Made by a program: the position numbers and the translations under genes. The notes below the pieces were generated by a model. It was not told where the DNA came from. It did not search any database and saw only the letters and a program-made list of their open reading frames with translations. 64,000 nucleotides of DNA from Streptomyces sp. TLI_235 (lineage in GTDB: Bacteria > Actinomycetota > Actinomycetes > Streptomycetales > Streptomycetaceae), in contig NSGV01000003.1 of the NCBI GenBank assembly GCA_002300355.1, positions 558,001 through 622,000 on the forward strand, written 5' to 3'. This document shows positions 51,219 through 59,235 of this stretch, piece by piece; within the stretch, counting starts at the first letter, position 1, and each line of letters starts with the position of its first letter.

Positions 51219-52133
51219 TCAGGCCTTCTCGGCCGTGGTGTAGGTGCCACGAGCGACCCTGCGCGCCAGGCCCCTCTTGGCCAGCCGTTCGAGCGTGGTG
51301 CGCATCGCGTCTGTGGCCCCCGCTTCCAGACCCAGAACATCGACGACGTCCCGGGCACGCAGCGGTCCGGCCGCCGCCGCGAGTGCTTCCAGCACGCTGT
51401 CGGAACTGGTCCGGCTCCGGCGCGACCGTGTGGGCGCGGTGTCGGGCGCCGCACCCCGGGTCCGCGCCGCCGTGGCGGACTTCCTCGCCGGACGGGTCGG
51501 CTTCGCCGTCGTCGGCGCGACTGGCGCCGGTCCGGCAGCCTCGGCCGCACCCCGGGCGGCACTTCGCCCGCCCGTGCCCTGCTTCACGCCGTGGGCCGGC
51601 TTGCCGGCCGCAGCCTTCGCCTGGGACTTCCGAACGGTGGTCTTCCCGGCGGCGCTCTTCTTGGCCGGAGCCTTCCTGGCCGCTGTGCGCTTCGCGGGCC
51701 TCGACGCTGTGCCGTCGCGCTGCTCCCCTGCGGGGACCGTCACGGGCTCGTCCTCCCCGGCGGCGGGAGCCGGTTGGCCGAGTTCGGCTTCGGTGGTCGC
51801 CGGGGCCAGCCGTTCCTCAGCGGTGTCATCGCGCGCGGCAGCGTCCGGCGCAGGGGCGACCGTAGCGGGATCGTCAGGCTGGGGCCCGGCGGCCGGCGGC
51901 ACAGTCCGAGGTGCAACGCCCAGGTCCCCCGCCGATTCGCCGCTCCAGGCGGTGGTCAGTGCGCGCAGGCCGTCCAGCGCGCCATGGAGGGCCTGCTCCT
52001 CGCGGACAGCTTCGGCGAGTTCGCGCTCCAGATCCTCGCGACGTGTCCGGACTCCGGGGAGCCTGCGCTCCAGCCACGCGATTGCCGCCTCCACCGTGCC
52101 GTGCTCGTCCTCGACGGTTCCCACAGACACCAT
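51219..52133 (-). CDS. Coiled-coil / Lys-Ala-rich / winged-helix protein
   Basis: 304 residues from about ATG 52133 (GTG 52130 or 52124 fit the GAGGGG site equally well). Residues ~8-60 are a coiled coil (AAIAWLERRLPGVRTRREDLERELAEAVREEQAL). Residues ~100-230 are rich in Lys, Ala, Pro and Thr with histone-H1-like repeats (KRTAARKAPAKKSAAGKTTVRKS). The last ~65 (SVLEALAAAAGPLRARDVVDVLGLEAGATDAMRTTLERLAKRGLARRVARGTYTT) are a winged helix. The layout suggests a nucleoid-associated protein with sequence-guided binding. It resembles the smaller protein at 7851. No named family. Confidence 0.65.
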   Translation of the reverse strand: MVSVGTVEDEHGTVEAAIAWLERRLPGVRTRREDLERELAEAVREEQALHGALDGLRALTTAWSGESAGDLGVAPRTVPPAAGPQPDDPATVAPAPDAAARDDTAEERLAPATTEAELGQPAPAAGEDEPVTVPAGEQRDGTASRPAKRTAARKAPAKKSAAGKTTVRKSQAKAAAGKPAHGVKQGTGGRSAARGAAEAAGPAPVAPTTAKPTRPARKSATAARTRGAAPDTAPTRSRRSRTSSDSVLEALAAAAGPLRARDVVDVLGLEAGATDAMRTTLERLAKRGLARRVARGTYTTAEKA

Positions 52134-53023
52134 CCCCTCACTGGGCCGAGTTGCCCATATGCGAATGTAGATCGCCAACTGCCGCCGGAAGCCGGGTTTC
52201 CGGAAATTCCGCGCCCACACCCCCGCCCGCGCGTCTCGGCTCGGCGCGCCGCAAAGCGGCCCGGTAGAGGAGCCCACGCCCGAACCGGGGCTCCGAAGCA
52301 AGGCGCGCGTTCCGTGCCCGAAGGTCCGGGCAGACGACGTGGGAGAGGGGACGGATCGCCGCGGCCGGCAATGCGTCAACTCCGGTCGACACAGCGGGAG
52401 ATCGTCCGGTGGACAGCCCCCAGGCTGCCTGCAGTACGGGGCTCGCGCCACAGCCCGTCCTCGCGCAGGGCCCCTCCGTCGCGCTGCATCCGCAACCCTG
52501 CCAGGGCGAAGCAACACTGCCCTGCGCGAGTGCCAACAGCGGTGCCCGTCCGCCCCCGCGGACACCAAGCGGGAATCGGGACCGCTCGCAGAGCGCGGCC
52601 GAGGTGAACACTCGTCAGCGCAGCGGCGGACCGGCGAGGACGCAGACGGCCGCGCGCCGGGGGCTGGGCAGGCCCTGGGACCCGCCTGCCGGGACTCGGG
52701 CACGGCATTGCGTCCGGGCGGGGTGAGGAGCGGCACAGGGGCGGCCCGCAGTGCAGGTGGGCGCCGCCCTCCGCGGCGCCGCCCCGCGGCGGGGCGGATG
52801 ACCGGCGATGATGGTGAGATGTCGTACCAGCGTGCCCGGCCGACATGCGGGTGGTGTGCCCCTCGACCCGGGCACTGCAGTGCGGGCCGGGAGCCGCCAC
52901 GATCGGCAGGGATCGCGTTCGGACGGCGCCGCCGGGCCGGGGCAGCCCAGCGCGACCGGTCTGCGTGCGGTGATGGCCTGGAGGGAAGGCATCTCGCCGG
53001 GTGCAGCGGGAGAAGGCGGGGAA
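52134..53023. other. 890-bp divergent region, no gene
   Basis: It separates the KA-rich protein gene from recD2. No frame with known motif. A GC-rich hairpin CCGCCCC-N5-GGGGCGG lies at 52779-52797. Both promoters should be here. Confidence 0.4.
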
Positions 53024-55303
53024 ATGGCGGAAGAACAGCAGCTGGAGACGGTGGACGGCATCGTCGAGCGGATCCTCTACATCGGGAGCGGCGGCTTCAC
53101 CGCGCTGCGCCTGGGCCTGGAGGACGGCGGGAGTCTGACCGCCAGGGGTGAGGCACTGCTCGGGGTGCAGCCCGGGGAGACACTGCAGGTGACCGGCCGC
53201 CGTGGGCGGCACCAGGTATACGGCGAGGAGTTCCACGCCACCGAGTGCCGCTACATCGAGCCGGCCACCCTGCACGCGATCCGCAAGTACCTGGCCTCCG
53301 GACTCGTGCGGGGCATCGGCCCGAAGCTCGCGGACGCGATCGTGGACACCTTCAAGCTGGACACCCTGCAGGTCATCGACACCACGCCGGAGCGACTGCA
53401 CGAGGTGCACCTGATCGGCCCGGCCCGCCACGCGGAGATCGTCGCCGCGTGGCAGGTCCACCAGGAGATCCGGCAGCTGATGGTGCTGCTGCAGGGCGCC
53501 GCCGTCTCCCCCACCCACGCGCCGCGGATCGCCCACCACTTCCGCACCGTCCGGCGGGAGGCCCACGACGTCGCGGACGTCCTGGACATCGTGCAGGAGC
53601 ACCCCTACCGGCTCACCGAGGTCTACGGGATCGGCTTCACCACCGCCGACAAGCTGGCCCTGTGGCTCGGCCTGCCGGAGCGCAGCCCGGAGCGGCTGCG
53701 AGCGGCTCTGCTGCACGCGTTGGAGACGGCGGCGGTCCGCGACGGCCAGTGCTTCCTGTTCGAGCGCCAGCTGCTCCACCGCACGCTGCAGAACCTCCGG
53801 GACGAGACGCTCGCCGAGCTGCTGCCCGACGAGCTCGGCGCGCTGGTCGCCTCCGGCGGCGTCGTGGTGCAGGACGTCCCCCGGGACGGACGGCTCCAGG
53901 CCGCGGTGTTCACACCCCGCATGCATGCCGCGGAGGCCTCCGTCGCCGCCCGGATCGCCCGCCTGCGCAGCACGAAGACCCGGCTGGCGTCGCTGGGTCC
54001 GTGGCGCGGCGGCGGGCCGCTGCCCGTGTTCGACAGCGCCGTGCAACTCGCCCCGGCACAGGAGGCGGCGGCTCGGATGGCCCTCACCGAGCCGGTGTCG
54101 GTGCTGACCGGCGGGCCTGGCTGCGGCAAGTCGTTCACCGTGAAGTCGATCGTCGACCTCGTGGAGACGGCCGGCGGCCGGGTGGGCCTCGCGGCGCCGA
54201 CCGGCCGCGCGGCCAAGCGCCTGCAGGAGCTGACCGGCCGGACGGCCACCACCGTGCACCGCATGATCGGCAAGCCCTGCGACGACGCCGGGCCGCTGAA
54301 CCTCTTCGACGCCTGGGACCCGCTGGAGGCGGATCTGATCGTCGTCGACGAGGCATCCATGCTCGACCTGCCCCTGCTCGACCGTCTCCTCGGCAAACTC
54401 ACACCGGGCGTGCACCTGCTGCTGGTCGGAGACGTCCACCAGCTCCCCAGCGTCGGCCCCGGCCAGGTCCTGCGCGACCTCCTCACCGTCGAAGCCGTCC
54501 CCCGCACCGAACTCGGCGAAGTCTTCCGCCAGAGCGCGGACAGCGCCATCACCACCAACGCCGCCCAGATCCGGCACGGTCGGCCCGTGCGCAGCGGCGG
54601 CGACTTCTGGTTCCTCCCCGTTCCCGACGCGCAGATCCCTGCCACCGTCGTGGACCTCGTCACCCGCCGCCTGCCCGCCAAGTACGGCATCACCGCGGAC
54701 GACGTGCAGGTCCTCGCCCCGAGCACCAAGGGCCCGGCCGGCACCCAGGAGCTCGCCGCGGCCATCCAGGCCGAAGTCAACCCGCACCGCGACGGCCAGG
54801 CGCAGCACTGGGGCGACGGCCGGCCGTTCCGCCTGAACGACCGCGTCATCGCCGTCCGCAACGACATTCGCAAGGGCGTCCTCAACGGCTCCACCGGCCG
54901 CGTCAGCGCCATCGACGACAAAGAACGCCACATCCACGTCACCCTCGACGACGACGGCAGCAAGGTCCTGTACGCCTTCGAAGAGCTCGACGAACTCCTC
55001 CACGCCTACGCCATCACCGTCCACCGCGCCCAAGGCAGCGAATACCCGCACGTCGTCGTCCCCCTCACCAAAACCGGCCCCTCATACCTGCTGCTGCGCC
55101 GCAATCTCCTCTACACCGCCGTCACCCGGGCCCGGCAGATGCTCGTCCTGGTCGGTGACCCCGAAGCCCTCGAGATGGCGATCAAGCAGCCCGCAACGGC
55201 CCGGAACTCCTCGCTCGCCGTCCGGCTGCACGAAGCCCTCACCGGCACAGTCGTTCTGCCTGAACCGGCCCGTACCTACAGCACCCAGGCGACCCTGTGC
55301 TGA
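53024..55303 (+). CDS. recD2: RecD2-like ATP-dependent DNA helicase
   Basis: 759 residues from ATG 53024; upstream codons in frame lack coding character. The N-terminal OB-like domain (DGIVERILYIGSGGFTALRL) is followed by helix-hairpin-helix segments (GLVRGIGPKLADAIVDTF, VYGIGFTTADKLAL). The SF1 helicase core has Walker A GGPGCGKSFTVKSI, APTGRAAKRLQELTG, Walker B VVDEASMLDLPLL, GDVHQLPSVGPGQVL, then SH3-like NDRVIAVRNDIRKGVLNGSTG and motif VI AITVHRAQGSEYPHVVVP. Acts 5'-3' on DNA during repair in bacteria without RecBC. Intact. Confidence 0.94.
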   Translation: MAEEQQLETVDGIVERILYIGSGGFTALRLGLEDGGSLTARGEALLGVQPGETLQVTGRRGRHQVYGEEFHATECRYIEPATLHAIRKYLASGLVRGIGPKLADAIVDTFKLDTLQVIDTTPERLHEVHLIGPARHAEIVAAWQVHQEIRQLMVLLQGAAVSPTHAPRIAHHFRTVRREAHDVADVLDIVQEHPYRLTEVYGIGFTTADKLALWLGLPERSPERLRAALLHALETAAVRDGQCFLFERQLLHRTLQNLRDETLAELLPDELGALVASGGVVVQDVPRDGRLQAAVFTPRMHAAEASVAARIARLRSTKTRLASLGPWRGGGPLPVFDSAVQLAPAQEAAARMALTEPVSVLTGGPGCGKSFTVKSIVDLVETAGGRVGLAAPTGRAAKRLQELTGRTATTVHRMIGKPCDDAGPLNLFDAWDPLEADLIVVDEASMLDLPLLDRLLGKLTPGVHLLLVGDVHQLPSVGPGQVLRDLLTVEAVPRTELGEVFRQSADSAITTNAAQIRHGRPVRSGGDFWFLPVPDAQIPATVVDLVTRRLPAKYGITADDVQVLAPSTKGPAGTQELAAAIQAEVNPHRDGQAQHWGDGRPFRLNDRVIAVRNDIRKGVLNGSTGRVSAIDDKERHIHVTLDDDGSKVLYAFEELDELLHAYAITVHRAQGSEYPHVVVPLTKTGPSYLLLRRNLLYTAVTRARQMLVLVGDPEALEMAIKQPATARNSSLAVRLHEALTGTVVLPEPARTYSTQATLC

Positions 55304-55433
55304 GTCGACCGGTTCGCCCGTGGGTCTGGAGAGTCCGAGCAGTGCCGGGCCCGGGACGTCCACGGTGAACGCCTGGGGTGCCGCCCCCCGGTCCCAGGTG
55401 AGTGGAGCAGACCGAGGCGTAGCGGAGGCGTCG

Positions 55434-55965
55434 TCAGCCGGCGAGGTCGAAGACGGTTTCCGTCTTGGTGGTGGAGGTTCGAGCCCTGAGGTAGGCGTTC
55501 AGGTTGGCATCGTTGCCGAGGTCGGACGGGATGACGACTTCGAGGGAGAACACGCCTTGGGCGTCGGCACCGTGTCCCGGAGATCGCGCGCCCTGTAGTC
55601 CTCGCCGACGTCTCCCTTGATGATGAAGGAGACCCGGACAATCTCCTTCGGGGGAAGCCCTGGCCTGTGAGGACGGTCTTCGTGCCGCTGCGGCCGCCGT
55701 CAGGCGAAGCAAGGAGCAGCCAGGCGAGTGTCGGTGAGGTGCCGTTGTCCGCCGCTCCGCTGGGCACAGCGTTGACGGACGGCCCACCGGCCTGGCCGGT
55801 CCGTGCGGCTGCCGCGGGGCCTGGGACCGTCACCGTCGGCCCCGGGACGGTGACCGTGACGGTCGGCTGGGGCCGGCTTTCCGCACCTCCGACCTTGGAC
55901 TGGGTGAGGAAGCCTCCGGCGAAGCCCGCGCCGAGGGTGGCCACGCCGACCAGCGCCGTGATCAT
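55434..55965 (-). pseudogene. Exported or membrane-anchored protein, two frameshifts
   Basis: ATG 55965 begins a membrane/signal helix (MITALVGVATLGAGFAGGFL), then a Val/Thr/Pro linker (TVTVTVPGPTVTVPG). The domain starts TLAWLLLASPDGG...TKTVLTGQGFP, changes frame to KEIVRVSFIIKGDVGEDYRARDLRDTV, and again to GVFSLEVVIPSDLGNDANLNAYLRARTSTTKTETVFDLAG, ending at 55434. Rejoined, it is about 177 residues with an outer domain of beta type. Broken or sequence errors. Function unknown. Confidence 0.55.
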
Positions 55966-56145
55966 CGTTCCCCAGCGAACTCGCTACCTCGGTGTACGGT
56001 CGCCGGTGCCGTGTCGCTTCCGGCCACCGCGAAGCCGAGCGTGCGGTGAGCTGCCAGCGGGAGGGGTCACCCGTGCGGCACAGATCGGCGGCCGCGGCGC
56101 GCTGAACGCCGTTTCCCCCAGGCCTCCGTGAGCCGAGGACACGGA

Positions 56146-56530
56146 TCAGAGGCGGCGTAGGACGGCGACGACCTTGCCGAGGATGGTGGCGTTGTCGCCC
56201 GGGATCGGGGCGTACGCCGGGTTGTGCGGCATCAGCCAGATCTTGCCGTCCTCGCGCTTGAGGCGCTTGACGGTGGCCTCGCCGTCGATCATGGCGGCGA
56301 CGATGTCGCTGTCGCCGTTCTCGGCGGCCGGCTGCCGCCGGACGGTGACCCAGTCGCCGTCACGGATGGCCGCCTCGATCATCGAGTCGCCGCGGACGGT
56401 GAGCGCGAAGGGCTCGCCCTCGCCGACCAGCTGACGCGGCAGCGGGAAGACGTCCTCCACCGTCTGCTCGGCGAGGATCGGGCCGCCGGCGGCGATCCGG
56501 CCGACCAGCGGCACGTACGACCCAAGGCCT
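56146..56530 (-). pseudogene. lexA: LexA C-terminal peptidase domain without DNA-binding domain
   Basis: Reading leftwards from ~56523: SYVPLVGRIAAGGPILAEQTVEDVFPLP, then LTVRGDSMIEAAIRDGDWVTVRR with the catalytic Ser in GDSM, and DGEATVKRLKREDG with the catalytic Lys, ending ILGKVVAVLRRL. The cleavage-site region and N-terminal winged helix are absent. In their place lies a terminator hairpin (56524-56554). No start codon with a ribosome site precedes it. A truncated duplicate of the SOS repressor, probably silent. Confidence 0.85.
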
Positions 56531-56554
56531 CCGCCCACCCCGGGCGGAGGCCTT
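56524..56554 (+). terminator. Perfect 13-bp hairpin at the lexA breakpoint
   Basis: AAGGCCTCCGCCC pairs with GGGCGGAGGCCTT across ACCCC, followed by TCG. The lexA fragment starts exactly at its left edge, so the hairpin belonged to another gene before the join. Confidence 0.75.
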
Positions 56555-56651
56555 TCGCACTGGCCAAGACAACACCGCACACACCGGCTACCAGACAACC
56601 CCGGCACGCTGCTTAGTCGCTCTCGGCCCGGACGCGCTCGAGGCGCGGCTG

Positions 56652-56696
56652 CCCGGTCCGACCCGAGCGCGTCCGGCGGGCTCGGGTCGGACCGGG
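56652..56696 (-). terminator. Perfect 17-bp hairpin after the DyP gene
   Basis: CCCGGTCCGACCCGAGC pairs with GCTCGGGTCGGACCGGG around an 11-base loop, six bases past the DyP stop. Confidence 0.8.
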
Positions 56697-56702
56697 ACAG
56701 GG

Positions 56703-58991
56703 TCAGCTCAGCGACTTCCACAGGGTGACGCCGCGGTCCGGCACGACGATCCGGTCCTGGTGCTCGCTGCCGTCAGCGATGCTGACGATCCGGTACTGGT
56801 CGCGGTGGAAGACCCAGTATGTGGAGATGCCGTTGATCCGCTGCATGTCCGGCACCGGCAGGATCGTGGTGATCCGGGAGATGTTGGCGAAGCAGTCCCA
56901 CTCGGAGATCCGCTGGTCGGCCAGGACCAGCGCGTCCTCGTGCTTCTCGCCGTCCGCGATCGAGATCACCCGGTAGAGCTGCTGCCCGGCCGTGGTGTGG
57001 AAGACCCAGTACAGGCTCTTGCCGTTGACCCGCTGCCGGTCCGGCACCGGCAGCACGAAGTCGACCTTGGCGACGCCTTCAAGTGACTTCCAGTCGGCGA
57101 GCAGGGAATCCGCCCGCTCCTTCACATCCTCGTGGTCACGGCCGTCGGCGATCGAGATCACCCGGTACTGCTGGGTGCCGGACAGCGGCGTGTGGAACAA
57201 CCAGTACCAGGTCTTGCCGTTGACCCGCTGCCGGTCCGGGAAGGGCAGCAGGAAGTCCACCTGCCGGAGGCAATCGAAGGAGTCCCACTCGGAGATCGGC
57301 TGGTCCGGCGCCTCCTTGACGTCGGTGTGCTCATCTCCGTCGGCGATCGAGACCAGCCGGTAGACCTGCTTGCCGCCGACCGTACGGAAGACCCAGTACC
57401 AGCTCTTGCCCTTGTCCCGCTGCATGTCCGGCACCGGCCAGAAGGTGTCCACCGGCTGGCCGAGCTCCGGCTGGTCCTTGCCCGGCAGCCGGCCGTCGCC
57501 GAGCGCCTTGAGCACGGTGATCGAGGGCGCGAACGCGTACACCGTGCCCTCGGTCTTCACGAAGCGCTGGAAGCCGAGCTCGACCGGCTCCCCGTCGGCG
57601 TGCTCCCAGTAGACGGTGCCGTCCACGCCGACCATCGCGTCGGGGCCGGGGTTCGGCGACTTGCCCGTCGGCGCCTTCCGGTTCGGCGGGAAGTTCGGGG
57701 CGTCGATCCACATGTTCTGGATGAACTCGAACTGGGTGACCAGGTCGGCCTGGTAGGAGACGAACAGCAGCCCGCGCGGATCGTCGGGGCCGCCCGGCCC
57801 CTCGGCGGCCGGGTCGAAGGGCTGGCCGTACGGGCTGCCGCGCCGCATGATCCGGCGACGGTCGATCCACGGCTCCTCGGGCAGCGGCTGCTCACCGGGC
57901 CTCTCCTGGAGGGCGTCGCGCGGATTGGTCTTGCGCAGGTGGGAGAAGAGCGGGGTGGTGTGCCCCTCGAGGTCGTCCAGATAGCTGATCTCGTTGTCGT
58001 TCGACGCCACGGTGTTGAACGGCGTGTCCGCGTGCGGGCACTTGGCGACCGGCGTCCCCGAGCGCCACCGGCCCACCACCCGCGCGGCCAGCCACTCGAC
58101 CGTGGCGTCCTGCGGCACGGCCTTCTTCTCCCGCAGGACCGGCAGCAGCCGGGCCAGCTGCGCCCACCAGCCGGGCACGTCCTGGGCGAGCCGCCGCACC
58201 ACGTGGAAGGAGCCGTTGTGGGCCCAGGCCGCCTCGGTCTTCGGCAGCACGCCGGGCTCGACCCGGGGCTGGCCGATGACGAACTCGCCGGCCGGGATCA
58301 GCCGGGTGCCCGGATGGTCCTTGACCCATTCCTTGCGCAGCGGATCGGGTTCGTCGAAGCCCTGCACGCCCGGCTCGCTGACGCCGTCCTTGAAGCCGAA
58401 GTGCTCCTTGCCCCGGCGGCTGCCGGGCAGCGTGGCCCCGTTCTGCTGGAAGACGATGGAGACCCTGGTCTGGGCCGCCGCCTCGCGCTGTGCGATCACC
58501 TCGGCCTGGAGGTCCTCGACGGTGTCGGAGGCGATGGTGAGGATCGCGTGGATCGACTCCTCGGTGCGGTTGTTACCGAAGACCCACGTGCTGGGGTGGC
58601 TGTCCCCCTCGTCCTTGAGAATCTTGAACCGGTCCACCGGGCCCTGCTGGAAGGCGCGAAGGGTGTTGTCGTCCTCCTTCGGGATCGGCGCGTAGGGCTC
58701 CTTGCCGATCAGCGTCTCGAGGCCCTTGTAGGTGAAGCTGACGCCCAGCCAGGTGGCCTTGAGCCCGGTGGGTTCGCCGCCCGAGCGCTTGCGCGCCTCG
58801 CTGTACGCCTTGTTGAAGGCGGCCACCTGCCTGGTGGTGGCGATTCTGGGGGTCAGCTTCCGCAGCCAGCTGCGTGCCTTGATCCCGTCCTCGAACGTGA
58901 GGAAGAGCAGGACCATCTGGTCCTTCTTGAAGCCGGCGAGAATGTCGCCCTGGATGTCCTCGTTCTCCCGCAACGGCAGATCGGTCGGCAT
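56703..58991 (-). CDS. DyP-type heme peroxidase with four C-terminal repeats
   Basis: 762 residues from ATG 58991 (AGGAGGGC upstream). Residues ~1-510 are the peroxidase. The distal Asp is in the GxxDG motif GFKDGVSEPG (~205), the proximal His in FSHLRKTNPRD, and the distal Arg region in DPRGLLFVSYQ. There is no Tat or Sec signal. Residues ~511-762 are four tandem ~60-residue repeats, each with VPDxQRxNGxxxYWVFH, YRVISIADGxEHxD and a closing W-K-S/D-x-[LF]. They resemble blades of a small beta propeller (hemopexin-like) but are not classic hemopexin. DyP enzymes oxidise dyes, lignin-like phenols or metals with peroxide. Divergent from a copper radical oxidase that makes peroxide, across 245 bp. 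Confidence 0.9.
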   Translation of the reverse strand: MPTDLPLRENEDIQGDILAGFKKDQMVLLFLTFEDGIKARSWLRKLTPRIATTRQVAAFNKAYSEARKRSGGEPTGLKATWLGVSFTYKGLETLIGKEPYAPIPKEDDNTLRAFQQGPVDRFKILKDEGDSHPSTWVFGNNRTEESIHAILTIASDTVEDLQAEVIAQREAAAQTRVSIVFQQNGATLPGSRRGKEHFGFKDGVSEPGVQGFDEPDPLRKEWVKDHPGTRLIPAGEFVIGQPRVEPGVLPKTEAAWAHNGSFHVVRRLAQDVPGWWAQLARLLPVLREKKAVPQDATVEWLAARVVGRWRSGTPVAKCPHADTPFNTVASNDNEISYLDDLEGHTTPLFSHLRKTNPRDALQERPGEQPLPEEPWIDRRRIMRRGSPYGQPFDPAAEGPGGPDDPRGLLFVSYQADLVTQFEFIQNMWIDAPNFPPNRKAPTGKSPNPGPDAMVGVDGTVYWEHADGEPVELGFQRFVKTEGTVYAFAPSITVLKALGDGRLPGKDQPELGQPVDTFWPVPDMQRDKGKSWYWVFRTVGGKQVYRLVSIADGDEHTDVKEAPDQPISEWDSFDCLRQVDFLLPFPDRQRVNGKTWYWLFHTPLSGTQQYRVISIADGRDHEDVKERADSLLADWKSLEGVAKVDFVLPVPDRQRVNGKSLYWVFHTTAGQQLYRVISIADGEKHEDALVLADQRISEWDCFANISRITTILPVPDMQRINGISTYWVFHRDQYRIVSIADGSEHQDRIVVPDRGVTLWKSLS

Positions 58992-59235
58992 GCGCCCTCC
59001 TGAATGGTCACCGATGGTGACGGTCAACCACATGCTACGTACCCGAACTTCATGATCACGCCAGGCTCGCCCGACCATCCCGTCCGCGTGTCTGACGCGA
59101 CAGCAGCTCTCCCGCAACGTCAGACTGTCGCTCGTCCGTCGACGAACGACTTGCGTCGCGCCCGCTTCCCCCTCGACTGCCTCCAACGGACCGTCCCCGT
59201 CGGCGCCGGTCACTCTCCGCTTTCGAAGGAAGGCC

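Noticed and set aside
52376..55051. 891-residue open frame opposite recD2
   Set aside because: Low-complexity Gly/Val/Arg text without domains; recD2 on the other strand has all helicase motifs.
57132..59003. 623-residue open frame opposite the DyP peroxidase
   Set aside because: No domain, composition of an antisense shadow; the DyP frame carries the real motifs.
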